NCBI GenBank assembly: GCA_907163375.1
Contig: CAJQUW010014423.1
Coordinates: 124,001 to 188,000, forward strand
DNA length: 64,000 nt
Direction of reading: 5' to 3'
Source: Prostheceraeus crozeri
Taxonomy: Eukaryota; Platyhelminthes; Polycladida; Euryleptidae
Below, in pieces: positions 29,254 through 42,249 of this stretch. Positions within the stretch are counted from its first letter, which is position 1, and the number at the start of each line of letters is the position of its first letter. The notes below the pieces were generated by a model. It searched no databases. It was not told the DNA's origin and saw only the letters and a list, made by a program, of their open reading frames with translations. The position numbers were made by a program, and so were the translations under genes.

Positions 29254-29675
29254 TTTTAAAGAAATATTTTGAATACAATCTTCTGGTATATTAAGACTAC
29301 GTGATATTTTTTTGGGATATCTAAATTTTCATTTGCTTACATTTTCGACCTTCGGCTACGTGATACTTTTCGACCACGTGATATTTTTTAGATTACGTGA
29401 TATTTTAAGACCGCCTAAATTTTCGTCCACGTGATATTTTGAGACCGCCTAAATTTTCGATTACGTGATATTTTGAGACCGCCTAAATTTTTGAAATTTT
29501 GATTTTTTTGAAAAGTTGTCACTACCTAAATTTTCGCCCTTTGGCCTTCGCCCACGTGAAATTTGAAGTCTACCTAAATTTTTGAAATTTTGATTTTTTG
29601 AAAATTTTGAAAAAAACCCGCAAAAGTGTGACATCCGGCGCAAGCGAAGCGAAGCGTCGCGCCGGATGTCACACT
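29090..29675 (-). repeat. Right terminal region of the Polinton
   Basis: Bases 29093-29275 are the inverted counterpart of 10270-10372. Between 29290 and 29590 about eight copies of a 30-35-bp AT-rich unit occur (acgtgatattttgagaccgc then ctaaattttcg, with variants). The end is the hairpin at 29625-29675. Confidence 0.8.
29625..29675. repeat. Terminal hairpin with 17-bp perfect arms
   Basis: AGTGTGACATCCGGCGC (29625-29641) and its exact complement (29659-29675) flank a 17-base loop with three GCGAA/GCGTC units. The sequence starts with AG when read from outside, as expected of a Polinton terminus. Confidence 0.95.
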
Positions 29676-32600
29676 ATATACTACTGATAAGAACGAAATG
29701 TGGTCGGGTCGAAAGCCAACGAGCAGAGATTAAAGGAAACTCTTTCAATTTTCAAAAGAAAGTGGATTTATCGTCAAGTCTCAAAAATTGGTAATTGGTA
29801 TGAATTAGAAACGATGAGAAATTGACACAACAACACATACAACATCTTCAGTAGCTGTTAGAAGAATTCCGGGCTCTCGTGGTGTAACTTAACTACAGAA
29901 GTGACAACAGCAATTGCCCGCCAGCGGGCAGTAACACAACAGCGCATACGGCAACACATCAGCGAGTGAGATTGAAGATTGACGGTATAAGTGACACTGA
30001 TATTTATGATATTATTTTGGTATAAGTGAGTCCGATCGAATTGAAGTGAATTCAACATTAAGAAGTGAACCGTAAATTTAAAGTTTTTCTTTTATCGTTG
30101 AGTATCGTATTTGTATAACTAGTCTTGAAAATTAATATTGTTAATTGTTGTGATTGGAAGTTGAATAACAGTTCATGTAATTGCCATTTTAATTGAATCA
30201 TTAATTATTAGAATAATTTGTTGACACTGTCTGTATTGTGACAGGGTTTCTGCCCTTTAAAGCAGCGATAAATTTCCTGTTTCCAAACCAATTGTTTTTC
30301 GTGTGTACAACAATTAAGTTAATCTCCAATTTTTGTGCTTGTCCTATCAAGAACTAAATTCAACAATTGTTTTGTTTTGATAAATTATCTCACTTGATAA
30401 ATATCTAAATAACAGATTGAACAAAGATGATTGTCTTTTCATTGTTTACTTAATTGCACCCTTTACAAGGTTACAAGGCACCAGTTACAATTAACACCCT
30501 TTAATTAACAATAGAATAAAGCTCCCTCTGTCGATCTATCTCTCTTTCTCTCTCTCTCTTATCTCTGGCGCAGTGAACACAACGGCCGAGAACTGTGATT
30601 TCAATTTTTGTACAAATGGATTTATCACAGGTCAATCGAAAAAGTGGAATTGAGGTTTATCAAGGTCAATTCCAATTCCAAATCCAATTCCAGTAGATTT
30701 AAATATCGTGAATTCCAATTCCAATTCCGACGAAAAATGGAATTAAATCCAATTCCGACTTTTCCAACTCTGATTGTGACAGTTAAGAAATGCATCCGAT
30801 GGCATCGTCACTCAATGACTTATATTCCAAAGTTCTTGAAAAAGTAAGATATTTATTCCTAATTTTTGTCATGCTTACTTGCTAAGTTTTTGTTAAGTTT
30901 TCCCTGTGCTTCTACTGCATTAATTTCCCATTAATTGATTCAGATTTAAATTGATAAAACTATAGATTGTTTTCTGATGTAACATTTTTCTTGGGAATTC
31001 TAGGTGAGAGAGACGAAGCATAAAAAGTAAATATCGAAGCAGATCGTCATATTTATTGAAGTTTAAGTTCATTTTAGGAAATTGATACAAGAGGGTATGG
31101 GGATTCTGTGGGGATACCCAGAGGTTTTTTTGTGGATATGGATTGTGTTTGGGACTCAAATTTCAATCCTCACGGCAACCCTGTTTCTTTCGCTGTCGAC
31201 AACTGTCTGTCCCCAGATTAAGGACTTGATCGGTCTTTTGCATTCCTGAAGTACTATATTTTCGTGTTGTTCAACCCATAGTAAAGATTGTTTAACTTCC
31301 GTTAGCAATTTACTTTATTCGCCGTAATCATGTGAATATGCTGTCACGTTCATCTTGCAGCTAAACAAAATTTATGGAAATATTTGACAGTGCATAAAAC
31401 CTTTGATTTAGGCCTACTCGCTATTATTCTTTTCCAAAACATGCAAAATACTGTTTTAGATAGAAATGATCTAAACTCTTAAGATTGCAGAGAATCATAA
31501 TTTTGCGAAATGGACGAATTGAGAGCACTAGGGTTTAACGGAAAATGCATTTTCTGGATTTCTCGGGAATCGGGAATTCATCAAATTTTTTCCCGGGATA
31601 TTTCAGAGTTTGAGATCATTAACTATAGAATTTAGCAACTCTGTTACACGAAGGTGTTGAAGAGACTAAATGTTGCACTGTGACAAAAGTTGTGATGTGA
31701 CCGAAACAGATTAACTGGATGGTGTTCATAAGTGGAATGACATACACATTCATTCAACTTTCTCATGTCTTATCTTTTACGTCAATGACGAATTCATGTT
31801 TTGGTGAAAACTTGCTGAGGATTTCTTGGAAAGGGTATTTTGTTTCAATAATTGCATCATTTTTGCAGCTTTTGTGAAAAGGTCCGTAACACGAGATTTC
31901 GACATCGTAATATCTCTACGCATCAACTGGAGGTGCAAATTAGAATGAAGTTGCAAGCATCAATGAACAACACTTCCTTCACACGGAACATCCCATGAAT
32001 GAGTTCTTGACTTAATGTCTTTCAAGTTTTTCTTGATGTTTCAGATTTGTCTGCAACTTTTTATCAGTCCATTATCCCTTGTATCACAAATTACAGATCC
32101 TTGTAGCTGAAGGCATTCGTTATTTGGATGCAAAATTTCTTGCAATTTGAGTAAAAGATTAGTGTGTAGCCGACCGGGTACGCGCATAAGAACACACACG
32201 CATTAATTAAACGTGTGTGCATTCATCATGTTTTGTCCTGATATCTCATCAACTGTTGTTTGAAATAACGCCACGATTTCTCAGTACCCTAACCTACTTA
32301 TTACCAAAATCACCGGTCCATTGATTCTTTAGGTCATTGTCCCTTTAGATATTCTTGCGAATAGCAACTTGAAGAGAATAGTAGTTCAGCTAACTCTGGC
32401 TATATCAGGCTGGGGAAAAATATGCCCGCATGCATATACTTGCATGATCAAAATACAAATACAAATGAAAAGATTTGAAAAAAGCATTATAATGCACATT
32501 TCAGATGCAAATGCAACGGTGTTCTTTCCAAGCCTAGCACAGATATTTACACTGTATGCGTCCGTGATACGAACACGATCGTGTTTCATGCTGTGTTGAG

Positions 32601-35600
32601 CCTTGTCATTAGTGCTCGTGTTCTTGTTTTAACAATTACAGTCGTGTTTTATTTTCATGTTGACAAGCATTCATTGTAAAATTTCAAGTCAAGACTATTT
32701 GACGACTTAGCTTGTTCTAATTTAAGACAAACTACCTAGAATGCATTACATTTCACGATGAAGGATAGGAAAACAACATTCCTTCATTGTGCTTGCACAG
32801 GTAGATCGCCTAAAGACCAATACATGTGTATGTATGCACATGTATTCAAGTGACAAGTAGCCTACATGGCCGAGCCACGAGCAGCAGACGACTTCTGTGC
32901 GGATCCTCAGTTCAATGGTGGGTCGAGCGCGTTGCTCACTACCCGAATTTGAGCAGAACAGTACACAGATAATTCACTCCACTGTTGTCAGCCCAGCCAT
33001 TTTCGGTACAAGTGACGCATATTTTCAACAGCAGGGTTTGTCTTATGCAATTAACGGTGTACTCTGAGTTCATAGAAGCTTGATAAGTGGCTTCTCATTA
33101 CTATTAAAACGGCCAGTGGTCTATACATGAAAAATCAATAAATCACTGAAATTTTAATCTAATTTAAAGTACGGTACCTTGTAATTCCTTTTATCTGGCG
33201 TAGTCCCCTCCAGTGAACCGTTGTTTTGTATTGAAATATATAGTTCAAGTGAATTACTCGCAAGGTGAATTTCGATTTATTCCCAGGCGGCTTGGATTTC
33301 GTGTTCGTGTCTTGTCGTGGTGAGGCAGTGGAATCGTGTTTCATGTCATGTTTGTGTTACGACTGAAAAACTTCGTGTCATGTTAAGGGAAAATTTCCGA
33401 GGCTGCAGACCTACAATAATGAGAATCAACTTATTTCAATTTTCAATTATCATCGATCTTCTTTACTTTAAGATTTAATGAAGATTTCTTCAACGAGGGA
33501 AACTCTGAATAGCTTACATGGGTTCAGTTCCCTTATAATTTTATCAAGTAGTACTTCTTATCTCTATCGGCTTCAAAAAGAACAGAGTTTTGCTTTCATG
33601 TAAACTGTATATTGAAATTCAATAGACAAATTATGTACATGTCAAAGGCAGCATAATAAAAATTGCAACTGAACATTTGGAATTAGTTATCACTCGCTGT
33701 TTGATAATTGCATACTTCTGTACATGCATTATTACAAAAGTTTTAATGATAAAGCATAGTGTAATCATCGGCGAAGAGTTTGAAAATTTCAACGCGTTTT
33801 CCTTACATATGTTTCAATATCTTCATCTTACTTATCGGATAAAAATGCATGAGAGTTGCAGTTTGCATCGTTTACTATTTTAATAACAAAACTTAAATAA
33901 ATCACCAAATTACACTTGTAAAAAATACACTAGTACACCAACATAAACTGAGATTTCACATTGTATATAAATGGTCGAAGCATATGTCATCGATGACAGA
34001 CAACTTCGAACACTTACTGAAGATAGATCTTCTTGATTGTTGTAATTCATCGCAAGTTTTACATCTGTATTTGAATTGTAGGGTCTACTTTACTACATAG
34101 GCCTATATGACACTTATGATAAAAAGATCTATTTTCCAAAACCTGAATGCACATTGAAAGAATTCAGGTTATAGTAATGACACTATCATATTAAAAAGTT
34201 CACAACTGTAGTACACAGAAATAGTGATTTGAATGCGCACTAATTTCAGTACAAGGAAAGTATATTCTTTATACCAGTAATGAGTTTCTGGTTTCCGGGA
34301 ATTTTGATTATCCCAGATGAGTCTACGTTTTGTTTTGATCATTAGTCTAAGAATTAAACTATTCTTTCCTTGTGAAACTGCAGCATGTTATGACACTAAA
34401 TTGCATTCATGCTGAATTATTCATGATCATGAACCATTCTGAGTTCATTTTTCGTACACAAAGTGAAATACAGTGGAAACCCTCTCGACGACTGCATCCA
34501 TCATGCGACTGGTTATAGAAGTCCCGAATATATGCAATAGCCTTCATTGTAGGTCCCGACATTGTTTTTTCTTATTTGTCGGCTAAACCCACCAACTCTG
34601 GGAGCGACCATGTTTTACAAGGCTTCTTTGTGGTCGCGTTACTGAGATTCCATTGTGCAAACCAAGCATATTCAAAAAGCACCGATATATTTCATTTGAC
34701 TAGCGAAAAAGATATGGAATTGGCTGTTGGATTGTGGTTGTGGCCAATCATCACAGTTTAATCAAACAATTTCGAACGAAGAAATGTATTCAAAGTGGTA
34801 TCAAGACAATCCGCAAATAGGAAGACTCTGCTGTTGGAATTTGAGGTAAACGAACGTTGTTCGTTATTGATACCCTATTGTATTGTATTGGTGCGTTTGA
34901 TGATACATATAGTGTGAAAATCTATCTTGTGATATTCAAAGTTCTCCTTCTTTTTGCAGATATGTCAATATATTGCTTCATTAAATTCGTTTATGAAATA
35001 GAAATGCTTAAAAGGATCAATTAAGATGCATGTATATTAAAAAATACATTCTTATAAAGATGGACTAGAGCTACTTCTTTAAAGAATTATTTTTCTTGCC
35101 TTAAAAGGTTGTCGAGTTCAACTATACTGCATTTAATGGTGATCCGTCGCATGTGTCAGCTATTTTGGCAACTCATGCACTGTAAATCATTGATTGACAA
35201 TTGACAGACATTTATCCTACAAAATCTATTTTGTCGTCACTGTTACTTCTTGTATGATGATTGCCACTGAACACCTACAATGTCTGACAAAAAGCGACAA
35301 AATGAATAGCAAAGAATTATAGCTTAAATTTTATCCAAAATGTAGGTAATTAATTAAATTATGTCAAAATGAATCATGGTTTGCCGCACAATAATACAGA
35401 TTGCCCAAAAGTCAAGCAATCATTAATCGAAAAGATCAATCAAAATTCAACAGTTTTTGTTTATTTAATTTGAATTCAAAGCATCTGTTTCGATGTCGGT
35501 GGAGAACCTACAAATTCGTCGGATATCACAGGATATTAGAGGTGACAATCGTCGGTTGATTTTGTCAGCAATTTTGTAGGATAATTGTCGGTCTACGGTC

Positions 35601-36624
35601 TACAGTGTGAGGCATTCAAATATCAAATGTCAAAGTATTATCATGATCTGAAGAAAAGACAAGGGTTTTATTTTGCCATCTCTCTAGAACCTAGCAAAAT
35701 ATTACGTAGACGGAGGCACGCAGGATAAGTCATAAGCCTCAAATCGTGTTACACCAACTCACTAGTTTGAATGAGAGCTGGCAATGAATAGTTTCAGCGC
35801 AGGTCATGCGTCAGAAAAAAAAGCCGCACAGTGAAATATGCGCCTCCGATCTCAAGTTAAGCATTCACTTTAGTGACCTTGTTGATATGCAGTTTTGCAG
35901 CAATAACTCTGAGATCGCAGTTGCGATACTAAAATGGGGAAAATTGATCGCAACTTTCAGTGAGGCTATCCACAAGATCTGGACCAACGAATTACATCGC
36001 AGTATCATAAATAGAGGTGCGAGCGCCTCGCAGTAACTCTCCTCAGATCGACCGCGAATGCATTTTGTCGCGATCTAATAGTTCGCCTTAACTCGGCCCA
36101 ATTTTCTTTGTACATAGTAGGCCTATTATTACACCTTGTTGCATCTACGGATATAAGTGAGTTGATCATAAAAAGTGGATCACCTAGATCATTTTGAACT
36201 TCAATCAATTCTCATGCCTTCCAATCGTGTCGAATAGAAATGTGCAAATTTCCATTCGAGAACTTACATTCTCAAATTTCAAATCAGCTATGACAAACTT
36301 GGCAACTGTGTCTCAATCTACCACTTCTAGAACGGACACGTGCATCTTTTCATCATTAAATTGGCCGCAATTCAAACCAGCCATATTCAGCTGGTTAACG
36401 TGATCAAACACGGAATTTAATGTTAATCTGCAGCTTCGTCTTCAAGTCCTAGAACTGTTCCAACAGTCTTAGTCCGCGCCAACAGTGACATGAACGACAC
36501 TGAATGGAGACTTGATAAACTTGATTAGAAAATCAATTTTCACATAGCAAAACTGTTCATCACTTCCATTCATGCGTCACTACTCCCGGATCCCAAAAAG
36601 CATATCTGCTTGATAAGCGCTCGA
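29676..36624. other. No gene recognised; simple repeats and a possible MITE
   Basis: Seven kilobases without a supportable gene. A CT-rich run sits at 30540-30560. Bases 30628-30772 are rich in aattcc units, with ends CAGGTCAATCGAAAAAGTGG and, inverted, CAGAGTTGGAAAAGTCGG; this may be a small hAT-type MITE, although its flanks do not give a clean duplication. Bases 29690-30600 have a promoter/LTR-like composition and end in an AATAAA (30515), but no LTR pair was found. Confidence 0.45.
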
Positions 36625-36900
36625 CTAGGTTCGCTGTGGCTGTGGAGAAACAGATCTTCCACGGTTGGGGGGTGGCATGAGGAGCATGCTGGAACGCGGT
36701 CTTCGGATATCCTGCTCAGTCAAAGTATGGGATCGTGGACGTGTCCATGGAATTGGCTGTTTCATAACTCCACTACTGTGACTTCGATGTAGTGTCACGG
36801 ATTGTTCGTGCAGCAGAATACTGGATTCAAGATTAGGAAATTGCTCTTTTAATTTTAGCCAAGCGTGTAAATCCCTCTGTTTCACAAAGTCACGAAATTT
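36625..36900 (-). CDS. Host-like terminal exon (unrecognised gene)
   Basis: An acceptor (ctttccag, adjacent to 36900) precedes a phase-0 frame of 91 codons ending in TAG at 36625-36627. It starts with a charged helical segment (K-F-R-D-F-V-K-Q-R-D-L-H-A-W) and ends in a Ser/Pro/Arg-rich tail (R-S-V-S-P-Q-P-Q-R-T). I do not recognise the family. With exons at 42067-42249, 50717-50838 and 51171-51452, all minus strand and all phase 0, it may form one host gene. Confidence 0.45.
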   Translation of the reverse strand, partial: KFRDFVKQRDLHAWLKLKEQFPNLESSILLHEQSVTLHRSHSSGVMKQPIPWTRPRSHTLTEQDIRRPRSSMLLMPPPNRGRSVSPQPQRT

Positions 36901-37256
36901 CTGGAAAGAAAAAGTAGGCACTTAAATAAATTAACACATCATAACTTATCAAACCAAAGCCAAATCAAGGAATAAAATGTCTATCTCAGTAGTAGAGCAA
37001 ACATCTGGTTTTATTAAATCAACTGGAAAGGTTGCCGATTCTTATGCATTTAGTCAGATAGAGGGAAGGTCTCTGAGAGAGGAACTCAATATCTGTCTGA
37101 GTTTTGTTGGTGGGTCGGCACGAACAGTCACCCCAGAGGAGCAACATATAATTTAGCTGTAGTGCACGTAGCTACCGACTTAAACCAAGAGGAAATTGCT
37201 CATCATTTTCCACAGTGAATAAATAATCAGGTTAAAATGTATGTTTGTGCGTTTAG

Positions 37257-38461
37257 CAGGGCTAGGACCGGTTAATTTTTTTGTAACCGGTTAACCGATT
37301 ATATTTTTAACCGGTTAAAATCGGTTAATCGGTTAAAATCGGTTAGAGGAGGATTCCCGGTATTTATTTAGTTGTCAAGGTATATCAAAAACTACGGACC
37401 TTGCCACTTTGGGTTTTGACCTAATTCTTCCATTTGCAGTGCTGTGATTTCATTGCATGAATACAGAACTTCACGTTTAGATGATAGTTCAATTGATAAT
37501 GTTGTGGTTGCTGCCTACGACTATTCAAAAGTCTTCGATATTCTGAAGTTTAACCATATCATTAACAGTCTGGCTGATTTGGATAATCCACTGGATACGT
37601 CAATTGGATCATCGATAACTTCAGGGATCGCTTGCAATTCATTGTATGAACGATGATTGTAGCTGTAAAGGACGGTTGTCATTCCTTCCAAAAAACGCCT
37701 ATTATTATTTCATTTTTATTACTCGCTATGTTTCAATCGTTAGCGTACTAGTTTTGGTTTCTACTATTTCTACTAGTATAATAGTCAGTGCTTCTGTATG
37801 AATCCTGCTTAATAAACCTATCTATCCTATTGTCCACTTGATAAGTAAGCTTACATCTCCAAATTTACGAAAGTTATTTCCAAAGTGGTTGTTTCAATAG
37901 AAACCGATTTTGCAAGTGACACCTACGGCTACATGTAGGCCCTATATTCTTTGCCAACTCAATTCAAAGTGAGTTAGTTTTTATTGGCATATATAGCCTA
38001 TGCGATGTCGTCTGTGTGTTATTATTGCTAACTTATCCTATTCACCACTTTTTAGGTTAAAACTACAAATGGTGTAAGACTTTCCGCAGTTAAATAGGTC
38101 ACTCTGTGCATAGGCCCACTATAAGTATTAAATGGACTGATGTTACTTAGATTACATCAAATTGAAAACATAAATGTCAACATAATCTTATTGTACATCA
38201 ACCTAATAAAATTGTTGAAATATACTGACCATGTGTACGTAGCAGCACGACTAAAGGATTGCGAATTGTAATGAATGAGTTTGAATGGATTGTGGATGAG
38301 GATGAATGAGCAACCACTACTCCATGAAACCAGTGTAAAATCTTTAGTTCAATCGGATTTCATCATACACGTAGTGTAGTACACGTTAAATCTAATGAAA
38401 CGTCGTAACCGATTTTAACCGGTTAAGAGAGAGTGTAACCGGTTAACCGATCCTAGCCTTG
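37257..38461. mobile_element. Non-autonomous hAT element with perfect TSD
   Basis: It begins CAGGGCTAGGACCGGTTAA and ends with the complement of CAAGGCTAGGATCGGTTAA. Exact 8-bp duplications gcgtttag flank it at 37249-37256 and 38462-38469. The subterminal regions are stacked with CCGGTTAAC/AATCGGTTA motifs in both orientations (37266-37345; 38405-38452), probably transposase-binding sites. The interior holds a LINE fragment and no transposase, so it must be mobilised in trans. Confidence 0.95.
37444..37830 (+). pseudogene. LINE reverse transcriptase fragment nested in the hAT element
   Basis: An open stretch to 37656 contains A-Y-D-Y-S-K-V-F-D-I-L-K (RT motif A, where a functional copy has Asp...Lys-Ala-Phe-Asp). 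The following 3' sequence ends in aataaacctatctatcc near 37810-37826, like a LINE tail. Most of the RT is missing, so it is an internally deleted relic. Confidence 0.55.
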
Positions 38462-38469
38462 GCGTTTAG

Positions 38470-39099
38470 AGAAACACAAAGAGATTACTGGATGCAAATG
38501 AAAGTAAACATCTAATTGTCTTATGAATGCGTGAGTCAAGATGCAATAGCATCCAATTAGCAGTGCAGGGGTCTCATATGATACAGAAAATATTTAGCGG
38601 CGACACAGACACCCGGGATGTGCAATTTGCAACTGCTAGAGCCAATCATCTGGTATTGTAGGATATCATTCGAAAAAATTGATTAGATGTGACCTTCCTC
38701 TTTTCTTTCAACCCGCCATACAGCCGCTTGGCATCGATATCAGTGAACGACAACATTTGTTTTTCAGTTCACTCAGTTCCTCGTTCATTTGACGTTATGC
38801 TTTTTTTACTCAGTTGTCCGTTCATATTTATTTTTACTTTAGAGCGTTCATTTAATCTTTCAACTCACTCAGTTACTTTCCATCCACTGTGCGAGTTTAT
38901 AGCAATGTGGCTGTCGAATTTTACACTGATAAGGTTTTTGCTTCATCAACCAAATTAAGAAAAAAGTAAGAAAAAGTCATTCCTTCATACGAACAATCTA
39001 TGTTATTTATATTGCTAGGCTATATACTACACTCCATCGTTCTGGTAAATTCAAAGCTGCTTGCAAATAGAGTAACTAAATAATGAGTTGCATCCTCAG
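38470..39099. other. No gene recognised
   Basis: AT-rich. Nothing supportable was seen apart from the duplicated target site at 38462-38469 just before it. Confidence 0.5.
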
Positions 39100-39960
39100 T
39101 CGAAAAATGATACCAGACTTGAATCATCATCATTGTGCTCAGAAAAGTTGAGTATGCGAAAATTTCCTCAGCAATTTATTCAGTGGATTGAATTCTATTT
39201 ATGCAACAGATCTCAATCAGTCCGATTGGGAAAATTCGTCAGCAATTCAATGCAAGAAAGGAGCGGAGTACCTCAAGGATCAATTATTGGTCCGCTTCTA
39301 GGCATTTTTTTACATCGCGGATCCTATCGGCCATGCGCCATTCAACTATAGTACGCTAATGATCTTGTCATCATTAAGAACATTAATCTATATATCCCTG
39401 AGTCCATGGAACATCTTGCAGTGATACTCAACAGTATCTCCAGTGACAGCAGAGCAATAAGTTTGCGGCTGAACATCAACAGGTCAAAATCATTACTACT
39501 GCCCAGAAGAGATGAATAGGCCTAAAGTCTGGAAACATTCTCATTGACAGAAGAACAAAATGTGTCGCAGTTGAAAATCCTCGGAATTACATTATCTTCA
39601 AATTTGAGTTGGAATCCTCGTATTGACGATATAGGCTACTCAGGTGTAATTCAAGACTGTATGCTCTTTGTGTCATACGCCCTGTGATGTCTGGTAATAT
39701 TTTGATGCAGACCTACAAAGGCATTATTCTATCTGTATTGGACTATCTGAGATCTTCAATACGACAGCGTCAATTTCTGGTTTATGCTGCCAGATGCCTA
39801 AATGGTTTTTGTACTTAAGTGCATTTTAATTACAGTAGTACATATTAAAAGTTTGTCAATTTTCTTGATTTCTTTGTGTGTCATGTGAACAGTATGCTGT
39901 AATTACTTGATTGTTATTACTTGGAGATATAAACGCTTTCATTCATTCATTCTTTCTTTA
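39100..39960 (+). pseudogene. Decayed CR1-like LINE 3' part
   Basis: A reverse-transcriptase fragment with F-I-Q-W-I-x-F-Y-L...R-S-Q-S-V-R-L-G and S-G-V-P-Q-G-S-I-I-G-P-L-L (39170-39300). It continues after stops into Y-A-N-D-L (the Y-A-D-D box with Asp replaced by Asn), then L-G-I-T-L-S-S-N-L-S-W-N. Many stops follow. The 3' end is an (ATTC)n tail at 39939-39955. The catalytic box is altered and the frame broken, so it is inactive. Confidence 0.8.
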
Positions 39961-40840
39961 TCATCAACTCATTAAATATCAGGAATCATCAGCAGGTCTA
40001 GGTCACATTCCTAAACATCAACAAAACTCCCTATTTCATGTTCAACCATCTATGGAGTAAAATTGAGATGCGCGTATACGAGTCTTGCATGTGCGCGAAA
40101 AGTATGTGCTCTTTTATACATTTCCTCTGATTGCATGTGCATGTGTAGGAACCATAGAGTAAGTACATATAAGTAGAGTGTCGACTCAAACAAGTATGTC
40201 TATACAGTAAAAAAATTCATACGAAAAGATTCAGTTTTTTGCGGAGATTACGTTCCTGCGGTATAAAAAATTATTTGAGCAGTTTTTAAGAAGCTAAAAT
40301 TTTGCAAATTTATATACTACCTAGATAAATCCCCTTTATAAGTAGTATGAAACAAGTTGGATATCAAAAGGAATGGATATTTGTAAACAAGCATCTTAAT
40401 CAAGCGGAAATTAAGATGATTATCAACGGAAATTCATAAGCTGCATTATAATACAAGTCTTAGTAAAAAAGTCGAGATCGTATTGTGCTTTCTTGGCTGA
40501 AATTTCAAGTTTTTTAATTTCATTTTCATCAGTATAATTAATGTTACGATTCACTCAAATCTGAATAGTAATGCGGACCCATTTACATATTTTATCTATT
40601 GTGATCATTGTCAGTGCTTATTGTATTTTGCTCTTTCAGTGGCCGGAGCTTTTGATATGATTATGCTCAAGAGAGTGCTATTGATAAAGCAATGCATTAA
40701 AGTGATAGTAATCCATCGCATGCTAATTTTCAACGAACTATATTACCTTTCCATACAGGTTGACATGACAAGCAGGATTTATAAAATGCTACCATTCCTT
40801 CTGCAGTACTACAGTCTAAAAAATTTTGGTTTTTAATTGG
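39961..40840. other. No gene recognised
   Basis: AT-rich intergenic or intronic sequence without motif support. Confidence 0.5.
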
Positions 40841-40982
40841 TTCTCCAGAAAACCACATGGATTTCCAGAAAACCAAACGGTTCTGTGGAAAACCAAACTG
40901 GTTCTCCAGAAAACCAAAAGGATTTCTCGGAAACCAAATGGTTCTCTGGAAAACCAAACGGTTGTCCAGAAAACCAGTTTGG
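40841..40982. repeat. 20-bp minisatellite, seven copies
   Basis: Units of TTCTCCAGAAAACCAAACGG with variants, most exactly 20 bp. All reading frames stay open on both strands because of the biased composition. Confidence 0.92.
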
Positions 40983-42066
40983 TTTGCAATTATATTGGGT
41001 TGGGTCAACCAGCAGATCAATTTTGATGCAGGAGGCAATCAATAGAAATTGCAACGTTTGACAGCAACAATCAAATGATTGCGACCAATTAATGAAAATG
41101 CAATTGATTTTTGATGAATCCTGGTTTATGAGCCTTGGTACGGTAAAGGTTAAGTGTCGTGGAAATCAAATTTGATTTTCTACATACTAACGACGTAGTG
41201 ATTTTTTCTTCCTCAAAGTATGTGGCATTTACAACGGTAAATGTCTGAAACCGAATATTTTACTTTCGACAACGTAGGAAGCTCTCATTATAAGTATACT
41301 GTATGCCTCACTTCTTTGTTGAATTACTTTTCGTTTGCACCTACTACTTACTTGATGTAATGCATCGATTTTCATATGATCAAATATACATATATTATTA
41401 TTATGTGTTCACCTCGAGTTCATTTAATAAAATCAAAAATGTATACACACTGGGGATTTAATAAATGCTGAGTTGCTACTCAACCTAATATACTTACTCT
41501 AAGGCAACAACAACCTTTCATTCAAATATACAGTTATGTCATTTAATCAAGGAGCTGCCGGCCGACAGGTTGACCCCGGAATTTTTGGAAGTTACCAGAA
41601 GAGCGGCATACCTGCAAGCAGATCCATCGAACACATGATGGCATTGCACTAAATATTTAGCAGAACACATAAAGATCGCGCTCCATGTAGGCCGAAACAT
41701 AAATACAACTGAATAATCGAGAATTTAGCTTATCACTTGCTTTCTGTATGATATTTCTGAAAAAATAAGGAAGCAATAAGGAAGTAATAATAAGGAATCT
41801 AGCTCAGCAGGCTGCATTATAATTATCTTACTTATTTATATATTCGATATTATCGTCACTATCTCCGTGGATGCTCACATAAGGATCAAATTAGGAAAGT
41901 TTCAAAATTCATCCATGTTGATCTTTATTATGGATATCCATCTCCACGGCAAGGCTGCATGTTTCGCAACCTTTTATCACGTTGCTTGATGCCCTAACAT
42001 ATACATGTATATCACTGAATCATCACAAATGCTTGCAATTACACCACATAAATATTTTAAGCGTAC
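40983..42066. other. No gene recognised
   Basis: AT-rich sequence, probably intronic to the minus-strand host-like gene. Confidence 0.45.
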
Positions 42067-42249
42067 CTCATTTCTGGAAGCAATTGTAACATCAAAACAT
42101 TCCTTCCGCTGCATGTCCGTAATGAGAATTTTAAGCGACTCCATGAAATAATGTTTAATTGTATTTTGATCGATAACTTCCACCAGCTGCTTGAGATCCT
42201 CTGTCCCTCTTAGAAGTTGACCATGAAGGGGGGAGGATCGCAGATAAGT
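42067..42249 (-). CDS. Host-like internal exon (unrecognised gene)
   Basis: A 183-bp exon between an acceptor (ttttttcataag, before 42249) and a donor (GAG|gtacgc, from 42066 downwards). It is phase 0 at both ends. It encodes 61 residues of mainly helical, charged sequence (L-K-Q-L-V-E-V-I-D-Q-N-T-I-K-H-Y-F...R-K-E-C-F-D-V-T-I). No family was recognised. Matched splice sites and balanced composition make a genuine exon likely. Confidence 0.55.

Larger units (their letters stand above)
9727..29675. mobile_element. Polinton/Maverick (adintovirus-like) element
   Basis: A block of about 20 kb carries the Polinton hallmark set: protein-primed PolB, retroviral-type integrase, adenain-like protease, A32-type ATPase, double-jelly-roll MCP and penton-like minor capsid. 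The right end is marked by a 17-bp-arm hairpin starting AGTGTGAC; 5'-AG is the usual Polinton terminus. The left end also has AGTGTGA with a small hairpin (9727). Just inside both ends lies a homologous inverted segment (10270-10372 against 29093-29275). The six bases outside each end (ccctat, atatac) do not match, so the left boundary is uncertain or rearranged. About 3.1 kb of it is a later LINE insertion. Several genes carry frameshifts or stops, so this copy is probably defective. Confidence 0.93.

Noticed and set aside
29690..30600. Possible LTR of a retrotransposon next to the Polinton (AATAAA at 30515, then TGGCGC)
   Set aside because: No second LTR, no gag/pol sequence and no clear TG...CA ends were found.
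40730..41061. Several overlapping ORFs on both strands (W-F-S-R-K-P and similar repeats)
   Set aside because: All are produced by the 20-bp minisatellite at 40841-40982; no independent coding signal.
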